A stretch of 64,000 nucleotides of DNA from Cohaesibacter sp. GTDB taxonomy: Bacteria > Pseudomonadota > Alphaproteobacteria > Rhizobiales > Cohaesibacteraceae. This document shows positions 16,079-24,475 of this stretch, piece after piece. Made by a program: the position numbers and the translations under genes. The notes under the pieces are model-generated. The model saw only the letters and a program-made list of their open reading frames with translations. It had not been told where the DNA came from and did not search any database. Each line of letters opens with the position of its first letter. Position 1 is the stretch's first letter. The stretch spans positions 1 to 64,000 of the forward strand of contig JAOAQZ010000015.1 of assembly GCA_025210795.1 (NCBI GenBank), given 5' to 3'.

Positions 16079-16624
16079 TTACAAGGGGATGCCCGAGAGA
16101 TGGGCGATCAGCTCAAGGCTGTTGCGGGCATTGAATTTGTCCATAAGCCGTGCCCGATGCACATCCACTGTGCGCGGGGAGATGCCCAGATCGCGGGCAA
16201 TTTCCTTGCTGGTTTTGCCTTCGGTCATCAGGGTTGCGACCTGCCGCTCGCGCTGGGTCATATTGGTGACGGGGCGGGTGGCGGATAGATCGGCAAAGGA
16301 CCAGATAGCTTGATGGAAAGGCTCATCGGGAGTGAGGGATTGGCCGCGCACCCGGCACCAGAAAAGCGTGCCATCGCGCTTTCGCATGATGCGCTCATCA
16401 CTATAGCGGCCGGTGCCGAGCATCTTCTCCCGGCCCAATTCCCCAATGCGCAGAAATTCCTCGCAAGAGGGATAAAGCTGGGAGAGAGAGCGGCCTTCCA
16501 GATCGGCTGTGCGATAGCCAAACATTTCAGCAAAGCGCAGATTGCTTATACGGATAACCCGCTCATGAGTTACGATCAGCCCGATGGGAGCATTTTCGAA
16601 AGCAAGGCTGGCCAGTTCATCCAT
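16079..16624 (-). CDS. PAS-LuxR transcriptional regulator
   Basis: A 181-residue one-component regulator. Residues 1-110 form a PAS sensor domain (FGYRTADLEGRSLSQLYP and DGTLFWCRVRGQS motifs). Residues 115-178 form a LuxR/GerE helix-turn-helix (TQRERQVATLMTEGKTSKEIA, then DVHRARLM). There is no receiver Asp. It is divergent from the acyl-CoA ligase gene, which it probably controls through the palindrome in the shared promoter. Its signal is unknown; a small organic acid or acyl-CoA metabolite is a guess. Confidence 0.87.
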   Translation of the reverse strand: MDELASLAFENAPIGLIVTHERVIRISNLRFAEMFGYRTADLEGRSLSQLYPSCEEFLRIGELGREKMLGTGRYSDERIMRKRDGTLFWCRVRGQSLTPDEPFHQAIWSFADLSATRPVTNMTQRERQVATLMTEGKTSKEIARDLGISPRTVDVHRARLMDKFNARNSLELIAHLSGIPL

Positions 16625-16669
16625 AAATCTTGTCTTTTAGGTAATCTCACGGATCCTGAGGGTGGTATA

Positions 16670-16687
16670 TCCCGGCATATGCTGGGA
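16670..16687. promoter_or_regulatory. Palindromic operator candidate between PAS-LuxR and ligase genes
   Basis: TCCCGGCATATGCTGGGA is an 18-bp inverted repeat with a single mismatched pair, in the 142-bp divergent promoter. Its dyad symmetry and position fit a binding site for the adjacent LuxR-type regulator. A TATAAA-like element begins 5 nt further on. Confidence 0.55.
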
Positions 16688-16766
16688 CTATAAAACAAGA
16701 AGTGATAACCGCCAATGTGCAGCAAGGATTTGTTCTGCTCTGGCGGGGACTGAATGGGAGGAAAAG

Positions 16767-18302
16767 ATGAACCCAGCCCTTTGGCTTGCACGCAGCGCCA
16801 AGCGTGCGCCCATGGCTCAGGCCCTGTTTCACGGCACGCAGCAGGTGGCCACTTATGGCGAGTTTGCAGCGCAGGCTGCTTCTGTCGCCGGAGCTCTTGC
16901 CGAGCGCGGCATTGGCAAAGGGGATCGGGTTGCGATTTTTATGAGCAACAGCCCTGATTATCTGGTCGTGATGTATGGGATCTGGTTTGCAGGGGCGGTG
17001 GCTGTGCCGATTAATGGCAAATTGCATATTCGCGAAGCAGCCTGGATTATGGACAATGCCGAGGCGTCTCTTGCCTTTATCTCTGATGATATTGCCCATG
17101 ATCTTGCCTGTGTGATGACCAGAGAAAGCTGCGCCCTTGTCTCGGTGAACGATCAGGCCTTTGCCGCCATGAAGGAGGCAAGCCCGCTGCCAGCACCCGT
17201 CAGTCTGGATCGTGATGATATGGCGTGGCTTTTCTATACCTCCGGCACCACAGGCACGCCCAAAGGAGTGATGATGTCTTGCGGCAATATCTCGGCTATG
17301 GTGATGGGATATTTTATCGAGGTGGATGATGTGGAGACCACAGATTCCATTCTTTATGCCGCGCCGATGTCGCATGGGGCGGGGATCTATAATTTCATGT
17401 TTGTGATGCGCGGCTGCCGCCATGTGGTGCCGCTCTCGGGTGGCTTTGATGCGCACGAAATTCTGGAGTTAGCCCCGCAGATTGGCAATATCGCCATGTT
17501 TGCTGCCCCGACTATGGTGCGCCGCCTTGTGGATGTTGCCAAACATACTGGCCAGACCGGTGAGGGGCTCAAAACAATCGTCTATGCAGGCGGGCCGATG
17601 TATCTGGCTGATATTCTTGATGCGGTTGAGGTGATGGGGCCGCGCTTTGTCCAGATTTACGGGCAAGGTGAATGCCCTATGGCCATTACAGCCCTTGGCC
17701 GCGCCGATGTAACGGACCGCGCTCATCCGCGCGCTATGGAGCGCCTTGCCTCGGTGGGGCTTGCGCAATGTATGGTCGAGGTGCGCATTGTTGATGAGAA
17801 GGGCAAGGGTCTGCCCAATGGTGAGATTGGCGAGATTGTGGTCAAAGGCTCGCCGGTGATGCTGGGCTATTGGCGCAATCCAGAGGCTACAGTGCAGACA
17901 TTGCGCGACGGGTGGCTTTGGACTGGCGATATGGGTTTTATGGATGATGATGGCTATATCACCATGCAGGATCGCTCCAAGGATATGATCATTTCCGGTG
18001 GCTCCAACGTCTATCCACGTGAGGTCGAGGAAGTGCTACTCACTCATGAGGAGGTGAGAGAAGTGGCCGTTGTGGGGCAGGTGGATGAAGAATGGGGTGA
18101 GTTGGTTGTTGCTTTTGTGGTGACGACGGCGGACAGCAAGCTTGATGACAAGGCACTGGACCATTTGTGTCTTGACAATATCGCCCGTTTCAAACGGCCC
18201 AAATTCTACCATTTCGTCGATGAATTGCCCAAAAACAATTATGGCAAGGTTTTGAAAACAGAGCTGCGAGAGCGGCTTGTGGCCATGGCAGGGGAGGAAT
18301 GA
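16767..18302 (+). CDS. Acyl-CoA synthetase / AMP-dependent ligase
   Basis: A 511-residue enzyme of the ANL superfamily. It has the phosphate-binding loop at 157-167 (YTSGTTGTPKG), an adenine motif around IYGQGECPM, the WTGDMGF hinge region, KDMIISGGSNVYP, and the catalytic lysine near the C terminus (KNNYGKVLK). It activates a carboxylic acid to its CoA thioester by way of an acyl-AMP. Its partner downstream is a 3-hydroxybutyrate dehydrogenase, so a short hydroxy- or oxo-acid, or another chain-shortened acid, is plausible, but the substrate cannot be fixed. The ATG at 16767 has gggagg 5 nt upstream. Confidence 0.88.
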   Translation: MNPALWLARSAKRAPMAQALFHGTQQVATYGEFAAQAASVAGALAERGIGKGDRVAIFMSNSPDYLVVMYGIWFAGAVAVPINGKLHIREAAWIMDNAEASLAFISDDIAHDLACVMTRESCALVSVNDQAFAAMKEASPLPAPVSLDRDDMAWLFYTSGTTGTPKGVMMSCGNISAMVMGYFIEVDDVETTDSILYAAPMSHGAGIYNFMFVMRGCRHVVPLSGGFDAHEILELAPQIGNIAMFAAPTMVRRLVDVAKHTGQTGEGLKTIVYAGGPMYLADILDAVEVMGPRFVQIYGQGECPMAITALGRADVTDRAHPRAMERLASVGLAQCMVEVRIVDEKGKGLPNGEIGEIVVKGSPVMLGYWRNPEATVQTLRDGWLWTGDMGFMDDDGYITMQDRSKDMIISGGSNVYPREVEEVLLTHEEVREVAVVGQVDEEWGELVVAFVVTTADSKLDDKALDHLCLDNIARFKRPKFYHFVDELPKNNYGKVLKTELRERLVAMAGEE

Positions 18303-18304
18303 GA

Positions 18305-19108
18305 ATGTCTGATCTATCGGGAAAAATAGCATTGGTGACCGGATCGGTTCAGGGTATTGGCTTTGCAATTGCCAAGGCCTTTGCCGAGCAAGGGGCCAAG
18401 GTTGGTTTGCACGGATTGGCCGAGGCTGGGCAGATTGAGCAAGCCTCAAAAGAGCTGCGTGCAGCCGGTGCAGCCGAGGTGCGTTTTTTCGGTGCTGACC
18501 TTCGCGATGTTGCTGCCATTGATGAGATGATGGATGACGTGGAGCAATGGGGCGGCGCGGATGTGCTGGTCAATAATGCCGGCATTCAGAAAACCGCAGG
18601 CCTTGGAGAGGTCGAGCCCGCTTTGTGGGACGCCATTTTATCGGTCAATCTTTCTTCTGCTTTTCACACCATGCGGCGGGCTATGCCGATAATGGCGCAA
18701 AAGGGCTATGGAAGGGTGATTAATATCGCCTCGGTCCACGGGCTGGTGGCCTCGGTCAATAAGGCTCCTTACGTCTCTGCCAAGTTCGGACTGGTGGGGC
18801 TGAGCAAGGTTTCTGCCCTTGAATATGCCAATAAAGGCGACCGGACAGCAGGCGGTATTACTGTCAATTGCATTTGCCCCGGCTGGACTGAGACCGCGAT
18901 TATCGAGCCGCAGGTGGCTGATCGGGCCGCGCAATTTGGTGGGGATCGGGATGCAGGCATTGCCGATTTGCTCAAAGAAAAACAGCCCTCGCAGCGCCTT
19001 TCCGATCCGTCCGAGATTGGGGCTTTGGCCACATGGCTCTGCTCGCCTGTGGCGCATAATATAACCGGCACCTCTATCCCCGTGGACGGGGGCTGGACTG
19101 CACAATAG
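18305..19108 (+). CDS. SDR dehydrogenase, probable 3-hydroxybutyrate dehydrogenase
   Basis: A 267-residue short-chain dehydrogenase. It shows the cofactor motif TGSVQGIG (13-19), NNAG (90-93), catalytic S143, Y156 and K160, and the C-terminal SIPVDGGWTAQ. The segment INIASVHGLVASVNK is characteristic of D-3-hydroxybutyrate dehydrogenase, which interconverts 3-hydroxybutyrate and acetoacetate with NAD. The ATG at 18305 is preferred over 18299, which overlaps the ligase stop, because ggggagg (18291-18297) is then 7 nt away. It is co-transcribed with the acyl-CoA ligase. Confidence 0.87.
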   Translation: MSDLSGKIALVTGSVQGIGFAIAKAFAEQGAKVGLHGLAEAGQIEQASKELRAAGAAEVRFFGADLRDVAAIDEMMDDVEQWGGADVLVNNAGIQKTAGLGEVEPALWDAILSVNLSSAFHTMRRAMPIMAQKGYGRVINIASVHGLVASVNKAPYVSAKFGLVGLSKVSALEYANKGDRTAGGITVNCICPGWTETAIIEPQVADRAAQFGGDRDAGIADLLKEKQPSQRLSDPSEIGALATWLCSPVAHNITGTSIPVDGGWTAQ

Positions 19109-19136
19109 TGGGGACGCAAAAGTGGGGACGCAAAAG
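19109..19136. repeat. Tandem 14-bp repeat (2 x TGGGGACGCAAAAG)
   Basis: Two perfect copies of a 14-mer begin right after the stop of the preceding dehydrogenase gene. The sequence TAGTGGGGAC occurs again at 20120-20129, on the other side of the ferric-reductase-like gene. GTGGGGAC-type repeats occur in REP-like families in other bacteria, so these may be remnants of such an element. Confidence 0.6.
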
Positions 19137-19166
19137 AGCTGTGCCGGTCACATGACTGGCACAGCT
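19137..19166. terminator. Long inverted repeat, probable terminator
   Basis: The 14-nt arms AGCTGTGCCGGTCA (19137-19150) and TGACTGGCACAGCT (19153-19166) are complementary except for one G-T pair. The structure lies between convergent genes and probably ends the ligase-dehydrogenase transcript. The downstream T-run is weak. Confidence 0.6.
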
Positions 19167-19187
19167 TGTCTCGTTTGTAGCCTTATC

Positions 19188-19793
19188 TTAAGCGGCAGCT
19201 ATCTTGTGACCGGTGGAGGAAGAGAAATTCTTCCAGACCCGATAAGCCTCAAGCAGCACCAGCGGGGTGACATGCACCAAAGCCGCGCCAAACTCGTTAT
19301 GGACAAAGACCCAATGGGCCAGAATAGCGATGGCCGCAATATAGGTGGTTCGCTGAAGGGGCTTCCATTTTCTGCGTAGCCACTGCAAGGACGCATCATT
19401 GGATGTGGCGGCAAGCGGGATATAGATGATAAAGGCCAGCCAGCCTGTCCAGATGCCAAGCTCGAAGGCTTCTGCGGCGATGGCAGAGAAAGAGCCCTTA
19501 TCCAGAATATAGTAGAGCGTGTGCAGCGCTGCATATCCGAAAGATGCGACCCCGAGATAGCGCCGCCGCCGATTAAGCCACAAAAGGGCAGAGGATGTGG
19601 GGAATATCATCCGCAAGGGCGTGATCATCATCAGGATAATGAGAAAGCGGGCGCTGAACTCGCCTGTTGGATGTAGCAGGCGCTCGTAATCCGGCATGGC
19701 GGTAAAGGCTTGGGCGATCATGCCTGTGGCGGGGAGAGCCAAAAGGGCCCAGAAAAAAGCGGGTGAGTTAAGGACTGAGCGAAGCTTTAACAT
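19188..19793 (-). CDS. Ferric-reductase-like (MsrQ/YedZ-type) haem membrane protein
   Basis: A 201-residue integral membrane protein with about six helices and histidines placed as in the ferric-reductase-like transmembrane domain (LLHPTGEFSA, AALHTLYYI, AHWVFVHNE). MsrQ of this family passes electrons from the respiratory chain to the periplasmic methionine sulfoxide reductase MsrP. No msrP lies next to it here, so the partner is unknown. It is a single gene facing away from a 392-bp spacer. Confidence 0.78.
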   Translation of the reverse strand: MLKLRSVLNSPAFFWALLALPATGMIAQAFTAMPDYERLLHPTGEFSARFLIILMMITPLRMIFPTSSALLWLNRRRRYLGVASFGYAALHTLYYILDKGSFSAIAAEAFELGIWTGWLAFIIYIPLAATSNDASLQWLRRKWKPLQRTTYIAAIAILAHWVFVHNEFGAALVHVTPLVLLEAYRVWKNFSSSTGHKIAAA

Positions 19794-20185
19794 TGTCTTG
19801 TGTCCTAAGTGAGGGGCATGAGATCGGGGTGTTGCCTCATGCTAACGCGGATCTGTGTCGCGTAGGGCACCAAAGTGTAATTTAGTGTATCAAGCAAAAG
19901 AGGGCACCAAAAACGCGACAAACTGCCTCCCCTGAATTCTAAGGGGGAGAGGCCCCGTCTATAAAAAAGAGTGATGTGGATTTTCTTTTAACTATTTGAT
20001 ATAATTTTATTATTTTAGGAATGTGATGCTGGTGTGAATAGCCTTAACAAGTAACCTTAATTCAGCCCTCATTCATGACAAAACTCTTAATAAAGCGTAA
20101 AGTTGCATGCAACCGAACATAGTGGGGACTGCCTTTTTGGGGCATAGATGTTGCTGGCAATCGTTTGTTTTGAGGATTGTGATTG
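19794..20185. other. 392-bp intergenic region upstream of the repeat-protein gene
   Basis: No gene is recognised. Features are a hairpin with arms gcatgag/ctcatgc near 19818-19843, a GC-rich imperfect hairpin (gcctcccc/ggggagaggc) near 19926-19954, a strongly AT-rich stretch at 19978-20025 that could hold the promoter of the rightward gene, and a solitary TAGTGGGGAC at 20120-20129 related to the tandem repeat at 19109. A ribosome site (gagga, 20172-20176) ends the region. Confidence 0.5.
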
Positions 20186-22186
20186 ATGATTATTTCTGGG
20201 GGATTTGGTTTTTCCAAAGCGGATCTGGAGCTTGATATATGGCCCAAGGATGGCTTCCATAGTCTGGAGTCGCACATTAATTCATTAGGCAAGAAAGTGG
20301 TCGCGACGAAAACAGACGAACAACTGTCTTACAGGTTTTGGGATTATGCGCCTGAGCCGGTCGCCGGGTATGCTCCCGGCATTATAATTAAGGGAGAAGG
20401 GTTTCAGTATGACGCTGGAAACAATCTTGTCGCGGGTGTGATTACCGAAATCACTATCGTTAAGATGGGTTCCTTTTCCTTCCCCGGGGCTTCTGTCCAG
20501 ATTTCTGACATTGCGTGGGATGTGGCAGATATCAATGCAAAGCGCGCTGAATTCTGGAATGATATTTTTGATGGCAACGATCAGGTGACCATTTCCCAGT
20601 CAGTCTTTTCTGCAAATCTCACTTTGGGTGACGGGGATGATGCTGTCACGCTTGAAGATATGATGCCGCGCCATGGTGGCCGCTCCACAATTGATCTGGG
20701 AGCGGGGGATGATTTTATTTATATCGACCCAGAGGTGACCTCGTGGGGGGATCTGAAACCTGCTTCGCTGACCCTTGGAGCCGGTTTTGACGATATTGTT
20801 ATGGATGCGGGGCCTTGGAATTCCAATTTTATCAAGGATTTCAATCCGAACGAAGATCGCATCCAGTTTTTGAATTTGCCAAAAGACGCCAAGATTGTTG
20901 ACGTAGAAGGCGGAATTCAAATTGGGCGAGCCTATATTGCCGGGGTGTCGGCTGATCAAGTTAAACTAGAGAATGGATTTCTTATGGGTACGAATGGACG
21001 TGATTATTCCCGCCATGTGAATGATGCTGCGGTGACACAATATTTGCACGGCACCACCAATAATGATGTGTTTGTGGTTGGCGGCAAGCAGTCTGATTAT
21101 AAATGGCATGCAACAGATGATGGCAGGGGCGTTGTTATCTGGAAAGTGGGGGAGGAGATCCCCGATCTTCTTTATAATTTTGAGAAGCTGCGCTTTAGCG
21201 ATGTGACCCTTAATCTGTCCGACTGGCCGACCGATGCTGGCATGCGGGCGGGCTATAATGATCTTGCCATGCAGACCCAATATCTTGATCCGCCGGTTTG
21301 GGGGCAGACCTTTGTCATTTCCGGTAAACGTGAAGCCTATGATTGGGGGCCGACCGAGGATGGCACCGGCATTGTTGTGTGGAACAAGGCAACGGGCATT
21401 CATGACATTCTCACCAACTTTGCCTGGATCCAGTTTGCTGATGAAAAAGTGGATCTGGTGCAGCTCCCAAGCTCTCTGTCTCCTGTAGTGGAAGATGTGC
21501 CCGGCGAGACCCAATATCTGACGGCCGAGCAGCCTGATACGGTTTTTGTGATTGAAGGCTTTAAGGCCGATTATGGTTGGGGACCGACCGAGGACGGGAC
21601 TGGCACCGTTGTCTGGAATGACAATGGCCATGATATTCTGACCGATTTCTCTGCCATCCGTTTCTTTGACGGGCAGATCGATCTTGCCAAATTCCCAACC
21701 AGTTGGGGGCAGGCGCCCGGTGGGGATAAGCTGATTGAGGACAAGCCTTTAGAGAATGAATATCTTGAAGGGGAGAGCGGCGAAGAAATCTTTGTGATTG
21801 ATGGCAACAAGGATGATTTTGGCTTCGGCCCGACCCAAGATGGTAAAGGCGTGGTGATTTGGGATCATGACAGCTTTGATATTTTGATGAATTTCAAAGC
21901 CATCCGGTTTGCCGATGCCGAGATTGCCGTGGCTGATATTCTCAATCCTGAGCAGCCTGTCTCTTACGCTTATGATGTTGCAGGTGCGACGCAAATGCTT
22001 GAAGGCGGTGACGGCCATGATGTCTTCGTCGTTGATGATGTGGCTGGCAACTATGCTTGGGGCCCGACGGAAGATGGCAATGGCATTGTTGTCTGGAACC
22101 ACAAGGATGATAGCTTTGATCTGCTGTTCGGCTTTGAAGAGCTTGCCTTTAACGACCATAGCTTCCAGCTTGAGGAGCCAGCCTAA
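20186..22186 (+). CDS. Secreted-type acidic protein: degenerate RTX-like segment plus five ~79-residue repeats
   Basis: A 666-residue acidic protein with no signal peptide. Residues 1-110 resemble the front of calcium-binding RTX-type proteins (FQYDAGNNLVAGVITEI). Residues about 125-205 contain degenerate GxGDD nonapeptide-like units (LGDGDD, LGAGDD, LGAGFDD). From residue 284 to 662 there are five repeats of about 60 core residues with a period of about 79, each matching (T/N)xxL, then VFVIxG, WGPTEDGxGIVVW, DILxxF and IRFxD; the first copy is the most diverged. It probably leaves the cell by a type I secretion system, but none is nearby. Function is unknown; adhesin or matrix protein is a guess. 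The ATG at 20186 is favoured by gagga 9 nt upstream. Confidence 0.8.
   Translation: MIISGGFGFSKADLELDIWPKDGFHSLESHINSLGKKVVATKTDEQLSYRFWDYAPEPVAGYAPGIIIKGEGFQYDAGNNLVAGVITEITIVKMGSFSFPGASVQISDIAWDVADINAKRAEFWNDIFDGNDQVTISQSVFSANLTLGDGDDAVTLEDMMPRHGGRSTIDLGAGDDFIYIDPEVTSWGDLKPASLTLGAGFDDIVMDAGPWNSNFIKDFNPNEDRIQFLNLPKDAKIVDVEGGIQIGRAYIAGVSADQVKLENGFLMGTNGRDYSRHVNDAAVTQYLHGTTNNDVFVVGGKQSDYKWHATDDGRGVVIWKVGEEIPDLLYNFEKLRFSDVTLNLSDWPTDAGMRAGYNDLAMQTQYLDPPVWGQTFVISGKREAYDWGPTEDGTGIVVWNKATGIHDILTNFAWIQFADEKVDLVQLPSSLSPVVEDVPGETQYLTAEQPDTVFVIEGFKADYGWGPTEDGTGTVVWNDNGHDILTDFSAIRFFDGQIDLAKFPTSWGQAPGGDKLIEDKPLENEYLEGESGEEIFVIDGNKDDFGFGPTQDGKGVVIWDHDSFDILMNFKAIRFADAEIAVADILNPEQPVSYAYDVAGATQMLEGGDGHDVFVVDDVAGNYAWGPTEDGNGIVVWNHKDDSFDLLFGFEELAFNDHSFQLEEPA
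21032..22171 (+). repeat. Five tandem protein-coding modules (WGPTEDG repeat)
   Basis: Core copies lie at about 21035-21217, 21275-21457, 21509-21685, 21755-21931 and 21989-22171. Copies 2-5 share the WGPT(E/Q)DG-x-G-x-V-(V/I)-W core; copy 1 has WHATDDG instead. Nucleotide identity between copies is visibly lower than protein identity, so the duplications are not recent. Confidence 0.85.
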
Positions 22187-22225
22187 TATGGCTGGAACAG
22201 CAGCTTCATTGGATGATTAGATACA

Positions 22226-22259
22226 ATCCCGCGTCTTTGGGTAAAGACGTGGGATTTTC
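22226..22259 (+). terminator. Terminator after the repeat-protein gene
   Basis: A 13-bp stem (22226-22238 with 22243-22255, one G-T pair), a 4-nt loop and a following TTTT fit an intrinsic terminator 40 nt after the stop codon. Confidence 0.85.
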
Positions 22260-22326
22260 TGTCTTGGGGCTTTTTCTCAAACAGGGCACCTGCTAGAGAA
22301 TGCTGACAAACTGTTTGGGGGGCATT

Positions 22327-23001
22327 ATGGCTGCGCTTGTTTTTGATCTGGATGGGACGCTGGTTGACAGCGCGCCCGATCTTTTGGGTGCGGCTAATAA
22401 GTTTTTGGCAGATTTCGGGGCAGAACCCCTTGGTCTTGCAACGCTTCACAGTTTTGTTGGCAATGGTGTGCCCAAACTGGTTGAGCGTCTTGTATCCGCC
22501 CGTGGGCTGGACCAGACAAGCACCGATCAAGCTGATTTGGTGCGCCAGTTTCTGGCCCATTATGATGCGGCTTTGTTTGATCTCTCTGAGCCTTATCCCG
22601 GTGTGAGAGATTGTCTTGAAATCCTTCAGCAAGCGGGGCACAAGCTTGCTGTCTGCACCAATAAGCCCGAGCAGCAGGCAAAAGCCATTGTCGATGGCCT
22701 GGGGCTTGGCGGCTTTTTTGATGAGGTCGTTGGCGGGGATCGGCTGGATGTTAAAAAACCGGATCCTGCTCCGCTTTTGCATGCCTTTGAATGTTTGGGG
22801 GCTGCTTTTGGACTGTCTTCAGGCGCGAAGGATACGCATTTTTATGTGGGGGACAGCGAGGTTGATCTGGCAACAGCGAAGGCTGCCGATATTCCCTTCT
22901 TTCTCTTTACCGAAGGCTATCGCAAGACGGCGCTTGATGAGATGACGGGTGATAGAGCCCGCTTTTCCCATTTTGATGATCTTGCAGCCTTGCTGCCTTG
23001 A
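22327..23001 (+). CDS. gph: Phosphoglycolate phosphatase (HAD family)
   Basis: A 224-residue haloacid dehalogenase-type phosphatase. The nucleophile motif is D7-L-D9-GTL, followed by a helical cap (FVGNGVPKLVERL), motif II TNKP, and motif III/IV with KPDPAP and GDSEVD. This is the Gph pattern; the enzyme removes phosphate from 2-phosphoglycolate. The ATG at 22327, directly after a run of G at 22317-22322, is preferred over 22300. It is convergent with the acyl-CoA dehydrogenase gene; other HAD substrates cannot be excluded. Confidence 0.85.
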   Translation: MAALVFDLDGTLVDSAPDLLGAANKFLADFGAEPLGLATLHSFVGNGVPKLVERLVSARGLDQTSTDQADLVRQFLAHYDAALFDLSEPYPGVRDCLEILQQAGHKLAVCTNKPEQQAKAIVDGLGLGGFFDEVVGGDRLDVKKPDPAPLLHAFECLGAAFGLSSGAKDTHFYVGDSEVDLATAKAADIPFFLFTEGYRKTALDEMTGDRARFSHFDDLAALLP

Positions 23002-23044
23002 GCGGATCAAGACTGCAAGGCAGATGGCTTTGTAAGCTGCTCTC

Positions 23045-24208
23045 TTAACGGGTCGGGACGAGCGAGCGGGCGATGAGTTCTTTCATGATCTCATTGGTGC
23101 CACCATAGATTTTCTGCACGCGCGAATCTGCATACATCTGGGCGATGGGATATTCCATCATATAGCCATAGCCGCCATGCAATTGCAGGCATTCGTCCAC
23201 CACATCGCATTGCATTTGCGTCACCCACCATTTGGCCATGGAGGCGGTGGCAGAATCCAGCTCGCCTGCTGTATGGCGCTCAGTGCAATTATCGACAAAG
23301 ACGCGGGCAATATGGGCGATGGTCTTGGCCTCTGCCAGTTTGAAGCGAGTATTCTGAAAATCCATAATGCTTTTGCCAAAGGCTTTGCGCTCGGATGTGT
23401 AATTGATGGTGTCTTCAACGGCCTTTTCAATCACCCCAAGACCACCGATAGCGACTACGAGGCGTTCTTGCGGCAAAGATTCCATTAGCTGATACATGCC
23501 GCGGCCTTCTTCCTCCCCCAAAAGGAAATTTTGGGGGACGCGCACATTGTCAAAAAACAGCTCGGATGTGTCCTGGCTCTTCATGCCGATCTTGTCGAGG
23601 TTGCGACCGCGGCGGAAGCCTTTCAGATCCTTGGTCTCCACCATGATAAGCGAAAGGCCCTTGCTGCCAGCATCAGGGTCGGTTTTGGTGACCAACACGA
23701 TGAGGTCTGCCTGCTGACCGTTGGAGATAAAAATCTTTGAGCCATTGATGATGTACTCCTCTCCATCCTTTTTGGCGCTTGTCTTGATGCCAAGAAGGTC
23801 CGATCCTGTGCCTGGCTCTGACATGGCAATGGCGCAGACCATTTCGCCCGATGCCATTTTGGGCAGCCAGCGCATTTTCTGCTCTTCGGTGCCGTAATTG
23901 AGGATATAGTGTGCGCTGATCTGGCTATGGACGTGATTGCCAAAGCCCGAGACTCCGCTTGCGCGATATTGCTCGCTGATGATCACTGCTTCATGGCGGA
24001 AGTCGCCGCCAGAGCCGCCATATTCCACCGGAATGGAGGCACACAGAATGCCGGCCTCTCCGGCCTTGTTCCAAAAGTCCCGATCAACATGCCCCTGTTT
24101 TTGCCAGCGCTCTTCATGAGGGGTCATCTCGGTTGCGTAGAATTTGGCAACGGCATCGCGCAAGAGGATCAGTTCTTCATCCATCCAACTGGCTTGATAG
24201 GGTGTCAT
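23045..24208 (-). CDS. Acyl-CoA dehydrogenase
   Basis: A 387-residue flavoenzyme of the acyl-CoA dehydrogenase family. Signature segments are AMSEPGTGSDL (substrate/FAD binding), LHGGYGYMMEYP and the C-terminal RVQKIYGGTNEIMKE. It oxidises an acyl-CoA at the alpha-beta bond and passes electrons to ETF. It is divergent from a TetR regulator across 267 bp, a common arrangement for fatty- or branched-acid degradation genes. The chain-length class cannot be told by eye. Confidence 0.9.
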   Translation of the reverse strand: MTPYQASWMDEELILLRDAVAKFYATEMTPHEERWQKQGHVDRDFWNKAGEAGILCASIPVEYGGSGGDFRHEAVIISEQYRASGVSGFGNHVHSQISAHYILNYGTEEQKMRWLPKMASGEMVCAIAMSEPGTGSDLLGIKTSAKKDGEEYIINGSKIFISNGQQADLIVLVTKTDPDAGSKGLSLIMVETKDLKGFRRGRNLDKIGMKSQDTSELFFDNVRVPQNFLLGEEEGRGMYQLMESLPQERLVVAIGGLGVIEKAVEDTINYTSERKAFGKSIMDFQNTRFKLAEAKTIAHIARVFVDNCTERHTAGELDSATASMAKWWVTQMQCDVVDECLQLHGGYGYMMEYPIAQMYADSRVQKIYGGTNEIMKELIARSLVPTR

Positions 24209-24303
24209 CGTCTCTCTTCCTCTAAATAGCTATGCCATAGTTTGCAGCAAGTACGTGGGTTTGTGCGCCGTAATTACCTCAATATGAAATTTTGGCGATG
24301 CTC

Positions 24304-24321
24304 AATTTCTAGTATGAAATT
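24304..24321. promoter_or_regulatory. Candidate TetR operator (AATTTC-N6-GAAATT)
   Basis: An inverted repeat with 6-bp arms and a 6-bp spacer lies in the divergent promoter between the acyl-CoA dehydrogenase and TetR genes. A further TATGAAATT copy lies at 24283-24291. It fits an autoregulated TetR site; the role is inferred. Confidence 0.4.
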
Positions 24322-24475
24322 AAGCTAACAAATGTTTGCTTTACACTTTGTGGTTACTTACATATCTTTTTGGTTATGTGTCAATGTCTTTTTGTAACTG
24401 CTGAGTGTAACTTTGGTTTGAGGTTGAAAATTTTGCTAAAATCACTCATTAGATGCCTCTTGAAAAGGAATTGCT

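Noticed and set aside
20600..20820. Ordinary RTX calcium-binding array in the repeat protein
   Set aside because: Only three degenerate GxGDD units are present, not a run of nonapeptides; the main repeats are a different module.
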